Below, one piece after another: positions 27,528 through 35,348 of a stretch of DNA of 64,000 nucleotides (positions are counted from its first letter, which is position 1; every line of letters starts with the position of its first letter). This DNA is from Solwaraspora sp. WMMD1047. Lineage in GTDB: Bacteria > Actinomycetota > Actinomycetes > Mycobacteriales > Micromonosporaceae. The notes under the pieces are model-generated. The model worked only from the letters and a program-made list of their open reading frames with translations, was not told the DNA's origin and made no database searches. Location of the stretch: assembly GCF_029626155.1 (NCBI RefSeq), contig NZ_JARUBL010000001.1, positions 2,356,001 through 2,420,000 on the forward strand. Reading direction: 5' to 3'. The translations under genes were made by a program, and so were the position numbers.

Positions 27528-28133
27528 TCACCGCCACGACCTGCCCGCGGGGTCGTACAGGCAGCGGTCGACCAGACCGAGCTGCGCCTCGGGCGCGTCG
27601 TCGGTCATCAGCCGGTCGAGCAGGTCGCCGAGTGGCTCCGCGGTCTCCAGCTGGTCGTCGGTGATGAGGCCGGCCGCCCGGAGGCACCGCAGGACGACGA
27701 CGTCGCCCTCCCGGTTCGGGTCCTGGTAGCGGGCCTCGTAGAGCGACCGCACGGTGCCGAGATCGCCGGTCTCACACCGGTCGAGCACCTCGGCGTAGTT
27801 GTGGTCGGCCGACGAGAAGATGGTGAGCCCGTACCGGTCCTCCAGCACCAGTGGGGCGGAGTGCAGTTGCGCGCAGTCGGCGACCCGCTGGGACGCGGCG
27901 GCGTACTCGTCGGCGGTGATCAGGCCGTCGCGCATCGCGTCGCGGCCGAACGGCGTCTGCGCCCGGTCGAGCGATGCCAGTACTTCCGGCCGCCACGGGT
28001 CCTCGGTGGGCTCGTCGGCGCCGGCGCAACCGGCCGCCACCACCAGCAGCAGCGCGAGCAGCGGGAGGAGTCGGTTCCGGGCCGTACCTCTCCCCGGTCG
28101 GGGAGAGGTACGGCCCACCATGGTGGGGGACAT
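27528..28133 (-). CDS. putative lipoprotein
   Basis: A 201-residue protein with an N-terminal lipoprotein signal: a basic stretch, LLPLLALLLVVAAGC and a lipobox cysteine near residue 36. The mature part is acidic and mostly helical, with several cysteines and two similar motifs, FGRDAMRDGLITADEYAAA and CLRAAGLITDDQLETA, each ending in an acidic helix. No known family is recognised. The start is either the ATG at 28133, 5 nt after the stop of the upstream gene, or one four codons later. A 17-bp hairpin covers codons 7-18 of the reading frame, which is unusual. Confidence 0.65.
   Translation of the reverse strand: MSPTMVGRTSPRPGRGTARNRLLPLLALLLVVAAGCAGADEPTEDPWRPEVLASLDRAQTPFGRDAMRDGLITADEYAAASQRVADCAQLHSAPLVLEDRYGLTIFSSADHNYAEVLDRCETGDLGTVRSLYEARYQDPNREGDVVVLRCLRAAGLITDDQLETAEPLGDLLDRLMTDDAPEAQLGLVDRCLYDPAGRSWR
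28079..28116. terminator. 17-bp perfect hairpin between two genes
   Basis: A perfect inverted repeat with 17-bp arms and a GGTC loop. It lies 23 nt after the stop of the small secreted-protein gene and inside the first codons of the lipoprotein gene. It could end transcription of the first gene, or form in the message and limit translation of the second. The adjacent CCCACCATGGTGGG (28114-28127) is also a palindrome and contains an ATG. Confidence 0.5.
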
Positions 28134-28138
28134 GGTGG

Positions 28139-28531
28139 CTACACGCCCGGCTTGCAGTAGTTGTAGTCGTTGTAGAGCGAGTTCACCCCGGAGTCGCCCT
28201 CCTGGGCGTAGAAGTTCCCCGCGTGGGTGCCGTTGGTGGCGGAGATGTACGAGCGGTCGTCCCCGTACGAGTGCGGGTTGATCTCGAAGCTGCCGTAGTA
28301 GTACCGGATGCCGGAGTCGTAGCGCGAGATGATCGCGCGCGTCCCCAGCACGCCGCCGTGCGGCTCGATCCGGGTGTACGTCGATCCGGAGCTCCAGTTC
28401 AGCCAGACGTAGGTGCTCGGATCGCGGTAGAGATCCATCTGACCGCAGGCCGCCTGCGCCGGGGACGCGGCGGCGAGGCCGAGACCGCCCGCCATCGCGA
28501 GAGTCGTCGCAAGGACTGTGAGTCGCCGCAT
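28139..28531 (-). CDS. small secreted protein of unknown family
   Basis: A 130-residue exported protein. The signal peptide is LTVLATTLAMAGGLGLAAASPAQA, and the mature chain of about 102 residues starts near ACGQMDLY. It is rich in Tyr, Ser, Gly and Asn, with two cysteines (one at each end) that may form a disulfide. The composition suggests a small beta-rich extracellular domain. The start at 28531 follows GGAGAAG by 3-4 nt; an ATG four codons upstream is the alternative. The gene sits before the lipoprotein gene and 139 nt after the LuxR gene on the same strand. Function unknown. Confidence 0.7.
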   Translation of the reverse strand: MRRLTVLATTLAMAGGLGLAAASPAQAACGQMDLYRDPSTYVWLNWSSGSTYTRIEPHGGVLGTRAIISRYDSGIRYYYGSFEINPHSYGDDRSYISATNGTHAGNFYAQEGDSGVNSLYNDYNYCKPGV

Positions 28532-28670
28532 GGGCTTCTCCATTCTTTGGTCACGCCGGGACGACCCCGTCGTCATCCTGGCTCTGCAACCAGACTTCCG
28601 GCGGCTCCGCTCCGCCACAACGGACCCGGGTACGGCCGCGCCGCCGGCCACCGGGGCACCCGCCGGCCGG

Positions 28671-29300
28671 CTACGCGACCAATCCCTGCCTGTACGCGAG
28701 GACAACCGCCTCCGTCTGACCAGCGACGTCGAGCTTGCGGTACACGTTGCCGAGGTGGTGCTTCACCGTCCGGGTGCCGATGTGCATGCGCTGTCCGATG
28801 TCGTCCATCGAGTTGCCCATCGCCAGCAGCCGCAGCGCCTGCGACTCCTTCGCGGTCAGCTCGGGACAGACCTGGTCGGTCCGCTGGCGGCCGGCGAGGT
28901 GCAGCAGCAGACCCCGGGTCAGGCCGGGGGAGAGGTACGGCCGCCCGGTGTACGCGTCGGCGCAGGCGGCCGGCAGTTGCCGCAGGTCGGAGTCGACCGA
29001 AACCTGCACCGTCACCCCGCCCCGCGCGGCCCGCAGCACCTCGGCCCCACACCAGTCGTCATCGACCGCCAGCACCACCGGGCAGCCGGCCCGCCGACGC
29101 CAGGCGATCACGAGCCGGGTATCCACCCCGTGCACCACAGCAATGTCCGATGTAGATCGTCTGGCGTGGCCGGTGAGCTCCCGTGGATGGGAAACGCGGT
29201 CGATGACGGCCAGGCGCGGGTCGTCGCCGAGCACGGATACGATGCCCGCCATCACGGCCGCCGACGGTGAGTGGACCAGTACCCGCAGCTCTTCTCGCAC
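28671..29300 (-). CDS. LuxR-type regulator with degenerate receiver domain
   Basis: A 209-residue NarL/FixJ-like protein. The C-terminal helix-turn-helix is clear (ELTAKESQALRLLAMGNSMDDI, then RTVKHHLGNVYRKLDV). Residues 1-120 resemble a receiver domain (LRVLVHSPSAAVMAGIVSVL), but the strand normally ending in the phosphorylated Asp reads DIAVVHGVD and has no acidic residue in the usual place. It is therefore probably not controlled by a histidine kinase. The GTG at 29300 is chosen because AAGGAGGAG lies 6 nt before it. Its targets may include the adjacent exported proteins or the DUF6232 gene upstream. Confidence 0.85.
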   Translation of the reverse strand: MREELRVLVHSPSAAVMAGIVSVLGDDPRLAVIDRVSHPRELTGHARRSTSDIAVVHGVDTRLVIAWRRRAGCPVVLAVDDDWCGAEVLRAARGGVTVQVSVDSDLRQLPAACADAYTGRPYLSPGLTRGLLLHLAGRQRTDQVCPELTAKESQALRLLAMGNSMDDIGQRMHIGTRTVKHHLGNVYRKLDVAGQTEAVVLAYRQGLVA

Positions 29301-29413
29301 GCCAACTCCTCCTTCGGCCAGATCCTTCATCGTCTCGAAGGTGATCGGACCGCACCACGACGTCGGCCAGACATCGGCCCGACTGTGGCGGCCACGCCTC
29401 GGCTGCTCCACAC

Positions 29414-29899
29414 TCAGGTGGGTCGGTCGTCGAGAGCCCGCGCCAGAGAGCGGCACACCTGCCCGAACCGGACCGCATCATTGGTGCTGAGCAGTAACGT
29501 CCGGCAGCCCCGGATGGTGGCCCACAGCTCCAGCCGCCGACCATGCCGCCGGATGTCCTCGACCGCGTGCAGAGCCAGGGCCCCGCCCAGGACGCCGAGT
29601 AGGGCGACGAGCACAACGGCGACCGCGACCAGCGCGAACCTCCCCCGTCCCGGGGTGAGTAGGCTCTGGTAGCGCCCCCCGCCGGCCGTCCACCAGCCGA
29701 TGCTGGTGATCAGGCGCCCCGCCAGTAGCAGGGTGGCGAGCGCCAGGATGCCGACCGCGACCCACACCCGTCGACCCAGGACCGCAGTCCGCTGGCGGCG
29801 GACGTCGTTGATCTCGTCAAGGCCGTACCGCCGGCCGTCGACCCACACGGACGACGTGGTGATCCGGATCCACCCGTCGTGATAGTAGGTTCGCGGCAT
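29414..29899 (-). CDS. DUF6232 family membrane protein
   Basis: A 161-residue protein of an actinobacterial family of unknown function. It begins with a short beta-rich segment (YYHDGWIRITTSSVWVDGRRYGLDEINDVR), followed by two membrane segments (VWVAVGILALATLLLAG and FALVAVAVVLVALLGVLGG). The C-terminal domain ends in WATIRGCRTLLLSTNDAVRFGQVCRSLARAL. A decayed second copy lies at 31357-31581. It is 113 nt upstream of the LuxR gene on the same strand. Confidence 0.75.
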   Translation of the reverse strand: MPRTYYHDGWIRITTSSVWVDGRRYGLDEINDVRRQRTAVLGRRVWVAVGILALATLLLAGRLITSIGWWTAGGGRYQSLLTPGRGRFALVAVAVVLVALLGVLGGALALHAVEDIRRHGRRLELWATIRGCRTLLLSTNDAVRFGQVCRSLARALDDRPT

Positions 29900-30132
29900 G
29901 GCTGGCGGCGTCTCAGTCGGTGCCCGCCGGCCAACACCTGTCAGCCAACTGTCCTCGACCAGAGGTCATCCGGGCCTCACCATCCTCGCTGACGGGCGAT
30001 ACGGCGCGGACTTCGTCCTCAATGCAGCGCGCCGGAGACACCCTTCGATGTTACGCCGACGGCATCAGAGCCGGCCGATGGTTCCCACCGACCGGCACGC
30101 CGCACCCTGGACTGCTTGTTACCGTGCCGGGC

Positions 30133-30375
30133 ATGAGCACCGACATCCGCCAGACGTTGACCGTCACCGCGCGCGACGTGGTCGACCGGAAATTCGACCC
30201 GTCCGCCTATCCCTACCGGCATCTCGCGGTGTTGCAGGTCGCCAAGCTTGGTACCCCGGACAGCCAGATTCCGCTGGTGATGAGCGCGGTCGAGATGCTC
30301 GGCCAGATCGGCTGGGAACTTGCCAGCTTCACCATGGCCAACCGCACCGTCGTCGCGGTGATGCGTCGGCGTTAG
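30133..30375 (+). CDS. small hypothetical protein (DUF4177-like)
   Basis: An 80-residue soluble protein. It has a predicted strand with YPYRHLAVLQVAKL, a helix SAVEMLGQIGWELASF and a strand TVVAVMRRR. The L-G-x-x-G-W-E-L pattern resembles small DUF4177-type proteins, but the match is weak. The ATG at 30133 is 7 nt after TACCGT, so it may be leaderless. The 233 bp before it contain nothing else recognisable. Function unknown. Confidence 0.6.
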   Translation: MSTDIRQTLTVTARDVVDRKFDPSAYPYRHLAVLQVAKLGTPDSQIPLVMSAVEMLGQIGWELASFTMANRTVVAVMRRR

Positions 30376-30432
30376 CCGTACCGTGCAGGAGCAGGGAGTT
30401 TGGCGTCCGGAGTCGGCGGGAACGAAACCCCG

Positions 30433-31548
30433 ATGAGGTGGCCGGACGCGGTTGGGCAGAGACTGCGCCGGGAGACCCGGGACCATGTCCGGACCGGCGC
30501 CGACCTGGCCATGCAGACCGTCCGCGCCGCGATCGCCGACCGGATCCACGGCCTCGCCGCCGAGGCCAGCTTCTGGACCATACTCTCGCTGCCCCCGCTG
30601 CTGCTGGCGCTCCTGCTCCTCAGCGGCGAACTGGGCGAAGCGATCGGCGTGGACACGTCCGACCAGGTGTCCACCGCGCTGCTCAACTGGGCGGACGGCA
30701 TCTTCACCGAGCAGACGATGCGGGACGTCGTCGAGCCGCTGATCGTCGCGGCGCTGCTGGAGGAGAACACCGGTCTGCTCTCGGTCGGGCTTCTGCTGGC
30801 CCTGTGGAGCGGGTCGGCTGCACTCAGTAATTACGTCTCCGCCATCACCCTGGCCTACGACATGGGTGGGCTACGCAGTTTCTGGCGTACCCGGCTGCTC
30901 GCCCTCGGCCTCTATCTGGCTGCCCTGGTGATCGGCGCGGTCCTGCTGCCACTGCTCGTCCTCGGCCCGGACCTGCTGGCCCGCCTGCTGGCCGGACTGC
31001 CCGGCCCGGACCTGGAGTGGTTGGTCACCATCGGCTACTGGCCGGTGCTCTGCGTCCTGTCGCTGGTCGCCCTGACCTCGCTGTATCACGTGTCGGTGCC
31101 GACCCGTACCCGCTGGCGGCGGGACTTTCCCGGGGCGGTGCTCGCCCTGCTGGTCTGGGTGGGCGGCAGCGTCGCGTTCCGCGCGTACATGTCGTCCGGT
31201 CTGCGCGGCGACACCGGGCCGATGGCCGCACCCATCGCGGTCCTGCTGTTCTTCTTCCTCACCGCCCTGGCCGTGCTGCTCGGTGCCGAGCTGAACGCGA
31301 CCGTGGACGCACGGTGGCCCGATCCGGCGACGAAGGAGGCCCGGCGAGCCGCTCGATCATCGGCCCATGCGGATGAATCGGGCGTAGACGGCACCCGCCA
31401 GGGAGCGGCACACCTGCCCGAACGGGAGCGCGTCGTTGATGCTGAACAGCAACATCTCGCAGCCCCGGCTCATGACCCACCGCCCCACCCGCCGGCCGAT
31501 GTCCCCGATCGCGTGCGGGGCAGTCACCCTGGCCAGCACGCCGAGTAG
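30433..31548 (+). CDS. YihY/BrkB family membrane protein with altered C-terminus
   Basis: A 371-residue protein of the YihY/virulence factor BrkB family with about six membrane segments (SFWTILSLPPLLLALLLLSG, LIVAALLEENTGLLSVGLLLALWSGS, LLALGLYLAALVIGAVLLPL, IAVLLFFFLTALAVLLGAEL). A conserved AELNATVDARWPDP follows the last segment. The final about 54 residues are hydrophilic and read across, in antisense, the remnant of a DUF6232 gene, so the original C-terminus appears to have been replaced. The ATG at 30433 is taken; a TTG at 30400 with an AGGAG site is possible. The family is linked to membrane or envelope biology, but its function is unsettled. Confidence 0.8.
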   Translation: MRWPDAVGQRLRRETRDHVRTGADLAMQTVRAAIADRIHGLAAEASFWTILSLPPLLLALLLLSGELGEAIGVDTSDQVSTALLNWADGIFTEQTMRDVVEPLIVAALLEENTGLLSVGLLLALWSGSAALSNYVSAITLAYDMGGLRSFWRTRLLALGLYLAALVIGAVLLPLLVLGPDLLARLLAGLPGPDLEWLVTIGYWPVLCVLSLVALTSLYHVSVPTRTRWRRDFPGAVLALLVWVGGSVAFRAYMSSGLRGDTGPMAAPIAVLLFFFLTALAVLLGAELNATVDARWPDPATKEARRAARSSAHADESGVDGTRQGAAHLPERERVVDAEQQHLAAPAHDPPPHPPADVPDRVRGSHPGQHAE

Positions 31549-31581
31549 CGTGACGAGCGAATCACCCAGCAGAACGTCCAC
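31357..31581 (-). pseudogene. DUF6232 remnant
   Basis: About 65 residues matching the C-terminus of the intact DUF6232 protein at 29414-29899. LVTLLGVLARVTAPHAIGDI corresponds to LVALLGVLGGALALHAVEDI, and FSINDALPFGQVCRSLAGA to LSTNDAVRFGQVCRSLARA. The N-terminal part and first membrane segment are gone. The fragment lies antisense inside the end of the YihY gene and abuts the truncated XRE gene. Confidence 0.7.
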
Positions 31582-32079
31582 GATCTGCTGACGATCTACC
31601 GGGCATCGGCCGAGGACCGCGAGGCGCTGGGCACGCTCGCCCGCCAGGCCCGGCTGAAGGGCTGGTGGAACGCGTACGGCGATGTGCTGCCTGACGACTA
31701 TGTCGGCTTCGGTGCCGAGGCGTCCGCGATCAGCACCTTCGAGCCTCTACGGATCGTAGGCGGCCCCGCCGTCATGACAGCGCAGGTGGCTCGACTGATC
31801 GATGCCTGCGCTCACCCGACGATCGAGATCCAGATCCTGCCGTTCACCGCCGGAGCGCACGCCGCGATGGGCGGACCGTTCACGATCCTCGACTACGCCG
31901 ACCCGGTGCTCGACCCGACGATCGTCTACGTCGACAACGACGCGACCACCGCGCTGCTGGAAGAGGACGAGCAGGTGGCGCGACATAGACTCATGTTCGA
32001 CCACCTGCGGGCGAAGGCGCTCGACCCCGACAGGTCTGCTGACTTCTTGACCCAGGTGGTGGACGGGTATCCCAGCTAG
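31549..32079 (+). pseudogene. XRE-DUF5753 regulator, truncated and internally deleted
   Basis: The DNA-binding helix-turn-helix is missing. What remains begins with NVHDLLTIYRASAEDREALGTLA and KGWWNAYGDVLPDDY, typical of the middle of XRE-DUF5753 proteins. It then passes from ISTFEP directly to LRIVGGPAVMTAQ, skipping about 70 residues found in intact family members as I remember them. The DUF5753 end is well kept (IEIQILPFTAGAHAAMGGPFTIL, VVDGYPS). It is followed after 16 nt by the usual DUF397 partner. Confidence 0.65.
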
Positions 32080-32095
32080 CCACGTGGAGTGCCAC

Positions 32096-32311
32096 ATGAT
32101 CACCCCTGACCTCGGCCGTGCCGTGTGGCGGAAGAGCAGGCGCAGCAGCGCAAGCGGCTCCAACTGTGTCGAGGTCGCAGAGCTGGCCGACGTGGTCGGG
32201 GTGCGGGACTCGAAGGACCCGGTGGGTCCGGTGCTGCGCTTCTCGCCGTACTCCTGGACGAGCTTCACCACCGGTCTGCGGGATGCCATGGTCGTCAGTT
32301 CCGGTTCGTGA
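32096..32311 (+). CDS. DUF397 domain protein
   Basis: A 71-residue protein with the full DUF397 pattern: WRKSRRSSASGSNCVEVAEL, VGVRDSKDPVGPVLRFSPYSW and a final helix. These small proteins are usually encoded next to XRE-DUF5753 regulators and are thought to act with them in actinobacterial development (BldB/WhiJ-type modules). GGAG precedes the ATG by 7 nt. Its partner immediately upstream is broken, so it may now be an orphan. Confidence 0.85.
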   Translation: MITPDLGRAVWRKSRRSSASGSNCVEVAELADVVGVRDSKDPVGPVLRFSPYSWTSFTTGLRDAMVVSSGS

Positions 32312-32393
32312 CGGCATAGCGGCTTTGCCGGACCGGCGACCCAGCTGGCCGCTGACGACGTCGAGAGTTGCCCGGTTCGATGATGATGAGCCG

Positions 32394-33770
32394 GTGAATC
32401 TGCGCCGCTCGGTCAGCTCCCGCCTGTTCTTCGGGGGTTTCGCGGCGCTGATGGTGTGGTTCATCGGTTACCTGGTGAGCCTGCAATTCACTGGTGGCGG
32501 CTCGGTGTCCGGGCGGCTCTACATTGGCGTGCTGACGCTGATCGTCCTGCTCGTGGCCGGCCTCTTACTCCAGTACGCGTTGCAGCGGTTTCAGGTCGAT
32601 GTCGACCGGAACGGCTGGGCGGTGCGGATCGGCCGATACCGACGTGACCTGCGATGGGCCGAGATCTCAGCGGTCGTGATCAAGAACCGGGAGACGGATG
32701 GGCGGAATCACCGCCGGCCGGTTCCCGCGCTCTACCTGATACCGGACCCGAGCGTCAGCCTGGACGCGCCCAGTGACCTGCAAGCCACCGTGGATGGACG
32801 ACCGGCGGTACGGCTGTTCGACCTGTCCGAACCGAAGATCGAGGAGGAGCAGTTCGTCCGCGACCTGGCGAGCCTGGCCGGCGACCGCCTTGAGGTACGG
32901 GTCCACCACCTCAACGTGATGCTGATGAGCGAGGACGCCCGGCAACGGCTCAACGGCGGACCGGTGCTCCCTGCCTTCCCACCTGGTGCACAGGGTGTGC
33001 GGACGCAGCGCTGGTTGAACCGGCGGCGCTTCCTGCTGTTCGTCGGCTGGTACCTGTTCGCCGTCGTCCCCGCGCTGCTGCTCACCGGCTTCGCGGCGGG
33101 ACTGTACGAACTGCTCGGCGCTGTGGTCGCGGTCCTGGGCCTGCTCGCGGTCGTCGCCGCCTACGCTCAGTTCGTCACTTTGTTCAGCAATGCCACCGGC
33201 CTGGTCGACACCGAGATGACGATCGCCGGCACGGAACTGATCCACGTGATCGGTGACAGCACCTTCCGGTACGACATGCACGGCGGTAACGCGGTGGTGT
33301 TGCCACCGGGGGCGAAACGAGGCCACGGCAAGGCGTGGCTGCTCGGATTCCCGCACGCCGTGATGCTGCTCGGCGATCCACGGACCGGACGGCTTCGCGA
33401 CCACGCCGACCTGCTCGCACTGTCAGCAGTGCTGCGGGAGTCGCCACAGGAGGCCGATCGGGCCGCCGCCCGAGACATCGACAGCCTCGCCCTGCAGTCC
33501 CCAGCCGGCGACCCGCCGGTGTCAGGCGGTGCCGAGAGCGCCCGCCTGTGGATGTCGTTGACCAAAGCCGGCCGCATCCTGGCCTGGGCCGTCGTCGTGG
33601 GCTCGGTCGTGCTGGCTGGTGGCTGGATGCTGGAGACCACCCGCTACCTGGGAAGCGCGATTGTCTTCACCTGCGTAGTCCTGGCCACCCTGTGGGCAAT
33701 GTACGCGCTGTACCGGATACTCACGCTGCTCGGTGCGGCATGGCAGGCGGTCCGCCGGAAAAGCTGCTGA
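32394..33770 (+). CDS. hypothetical membrane protein
   Basis: A 458-residue protein of no family I recognise. Two membrane segments lie near the N-terminus (LFFGGFAALMVWFIGYLVSL and IGVLTLIVLLVAGLLLQYAL), followed by a soluble domain that resembles a PH-like membrane domain (RFQVDVDRNGWAVRIGRYRRDLRWAEIS). Two more segments are around residues 205-255 and two at the C-terminus (AWAVVVGSVVLAGGWML, IVFTCVVLATLWAMYALY). The soluble parts would lie on the same side of the membrane. The GTG at 32394 is a likely start; earlier codons belong to a stretch without family character. Function unknown. Confidence 0.6.
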   Translation: MNLRRSVSSRLFFGGFAALMVWFIGYLVSLQFTGGGSVSGRLYIGVLTLIVLLVAGLLLQYALQRFQVDVDRNGWAVRIGRYRRDLRWAEISAVVIKNRETDGRNHRRPVPALYLIPDPSVSLDAPSDLQATVDGRPAVRLFDLSEPKIEEEQFVRDLASLAGDRLEVRVHHLNVMLMSEDARQRLNGGPVLPAFPPGAQGVRTQRWLNRRRFLLFVGWYLFAVVPALLLTGFAAGLYELLGAVVAVLGLLAVVAAYAQFVTLFSNATGLVDTEMTIAGTELIHVIGDSTFRYDMHGGNAVVLPPGAKRGHGKAWLLGFPHAVMLLGDPRTGRLRDHADLLALSAVLRESPQEADRAAARDIDSLALQSPAGDPPVSGGAESARLWMSLTKAGRILAWAVVVGSVVLAGGWMLETTRYLGSAIVFTCVVLATLWAMYALYRILTLLGAAWQAVRRKSC

Positions 33771-34001
33771 CCGTTTCAACAGCCCGCGGCGTCACAACTC
33801 CGCCGAGGAGAAGCTCGTCCTCGACCGAGCCTGTGGCGCCAGCCACCGACGCCATGCTGTACCGGGCGCCGCACCACGCCACTGGTGACCAGCACCGCCG
33901 TCGCCCACACTGAAGAGCACATCGCGGCAGATGCGGGCAGGAAGGGCTGGGTTCGACGCACGTGGAGGCGTCCTCTCCTGAGGTTCGCCGTCTGCGCCGC
34001 G
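33771..34001. other. no gene seen
   Basis: This stretch, together with 34002-34096, separates two hypothetical genes by more than 300 bases. No coding frame, repeat or RNA is recognised in it apart from the possible upstream part of the next gene. Confidence 0.4.
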
Positions 34002-34096
34002 ATGCCGGATGATCTCTGCGTGGAGATCATTCGACTGCTGCAGCGGGAGTTACCAAACCGCACCTGGATCGGACGGCCGGTGCAGCCTGGCTGGCA

Positions 34097-34471
34097 ATGG
34101 TGTATGACAGCACCAGGGCGCTCGACGGTGTGGTGACGGCGTCGGTGGAGGAGCCGACGGTGGGCCGAAACCACTACCGGGTCGGTGTGCGACTGCGTGA
34201 TGACAAGCCGCTGAGCATCCTCTTCACCTCTGCTGTCTTCCTGGTCGCTGGAGCCGAACAGCAAGATCCCCACATGATCCACTCAGTGTTCGTTGACGTC
34301 CCCGGCTGGGAGATCTACCGCCGCGCAGGGCTGCGGGTCGCCACCACGGCAGAGCTGAACCAGCCACTCCACGAGCGACACCTGCAACTCCTTACCGAAG
34401 AAGAGCGCCGGGATGTCTCCTACCACCAGCCAAGCCGGCTCGGTGACCTGCTGTTCAACTGGTTCGACTGA
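34097..34471 (+). CDS. hypothetical protein, possibly the 3' part of a frameshifted gene
   Basis: A 124-residue soluble protein. The middle has predicted strands (GRNHYRVGVRL, LSILFTSAVFLVAGA, IHSVFVDVPGW) and the C-terminus is helical. No family is recognised. The frame beginning at 34002 (MPDDLCVEIIRLLQRELPN) reads plausibly for about 30 residues and stops making sense at 34093-34097, just where this frame starts. Joined, the two would give a protein of about 155 residues, so one base may have been lost near 34095. No ribosome site is seen before 34097. Confidence 0.45.
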   Translation: MVYDSTRALDGVVTASVEEPTVGRNHYRVGVRLRDDKPLSILFTSAVFLVAGAEQQDPHMIHSVFVDVPGWEIYRRAGLRVATTAELNQPLHERHLQLLTEEERRDVSYHQPSRLGDLLFNWFD

Positions 34472-34534
34472 ACTGCCCCTCCGCGCCCGCCGTGCGGCAG
34501 AACGGTGAGGTTCGGCAGTTTGTATCCGGCAGTG

Positions 34535-34930
34535 TTACGCCGCGCTTGACGTGGGACGTGTGGTGTTCTGGGCGGCGATCTGTGAGATGCGTTGGGGCGA
34601 CAGTCCCAGCAGGGCACCCGCATCTCGGACGGTGTATCCGTCGCCCAGGAGTGCCCGTACGGCTGTCGTGGTCGCTTGTTCGGCCTTCTCGTCGGCGTCC
34701 CGAGCGGTCCGCCGGGCGTCCAGTGCTGCCACGACTGTTCCGGGAAGCTCTGGGTGTACCTCGATGCTGATTGCGGCCGGGTCGATCTCGAGCAGCAACG
34801 CGATCGCCTCGCGAGCCATGGCGGCGACCTGGTCGAGCCGGCGGGCCTGGGTGTGGACGCCTTTGAGTTCGGGCACGCTGATGGCCCACCAGTTGCCGAC
34901 CCGCCGGCAGGACACGGAGTAGGTCGTCAT
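34535..34930 (-). CDS. hicB: HicB family antitoxin with HTH
   Basis: A 131-residue antitoxin. The N-terminal half is the HicB partial RNase-H fold (WWAISVPELKGVHTQARRLDQVAAMAREAI), which blocks the toxin. The C-terminal half has a helix-turn-helix (TVRDAGALLGLSPQRISQIA), so it probably binds its own promoter. The ATG at 34930 overlaps the stop of hicA (AATGA), giving translational coupling; a GTG two codons upstream is the alternative. It neutralises HicA and represses the operon together with it. Confidence 0.88.
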   Translation of the reverse strand: MTTYSVSCRRVGNWWAISVPELKGVHTQARRLDQVAAMAREAIALLLEIDPAAISIEVHPELPGTVVAALDARRTARDADEKAEQATTTAVRALLGDGYTVRDAGALLGLSPQRISQIAAQNTTRPTSSAA

Positions 34931-35139
34931 TTCCACCAGTCCTCCCCAAGTTGGTCATCGAGGTCGCTCATGATGCCTCGCGCGGTATGTTCGTTGATTT
35001 CCCTGTGTCGGGGTATGACGATCTTCTCGCCGCCGCACCTGAAGATCGAGTGACTACCGCCTTCCCGAAGCAGCACGAATTCTTTGCCCGCCTTGGCTGC
35101 CGCTGCACCGATCTTCTTGATGAGGTCGACCCGCTTCAT
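34927..35139 (-). CDS. hicA: HicA family mRNA interferase toxin
   Basis: A 70-residue toxin with the double-stranded RNA-binding-like HicA fold. Typical motifs are MKRVDLIKKIG, FVLLREGGSHSIF (its His is the catalytic residue) and VIPRHREINEHTARGI. It cleaves mRNA when free of HicB. The toxin comes first in the operon, the usual HicAB order. TAGGCT lies 7 nt before the ATG with no ribosome site, suggesting a leaderless message. An inverted repeat overlaps that -10 box. Confidence 0.9.
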   Translation of the reverse strand: MKRVDLIKKIGAAAAKAGKEFVLLREGGSHSIFRCGGEKIVIPRHREINEHTARGIMSDLDDQLGEDWWK

Positions 35140-35143
35140 GGAC

Positions 35144-35162
35144 TCTAGCCTAGTCCGCTAGA
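35144..35162. promoter_or_regulatory. hicAB promoter palindrome
   Basis: TCTAGC-CTAGTCC-GCTAGA, a perfect inverted repeat with 6-bp arms. It covers the -10 box TAGGCT (35152-35147, minus strand); TTTACT lies 17 nt further upstream as a possible -35. It is the likely site for the HicB helix-turn-helix. Confidence 0.55.
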
Positions 35163-35348
35163 TAGATCAAGTAAAACCAACTAGACTACGACGCTGATCA
35201 GGATAGATCATCCATCCACCGACGTGCTCTCATCGGCAGAACAGTGAGGTGGGCGCGCTATGACGTGGCAGAAGCGGGGGTGACGTCTGACTGTCGGCGG
35301 CCACCTCGGCATGTCAGGGTCGAGATCCTGCAGCGCTACCCTCGTCCG

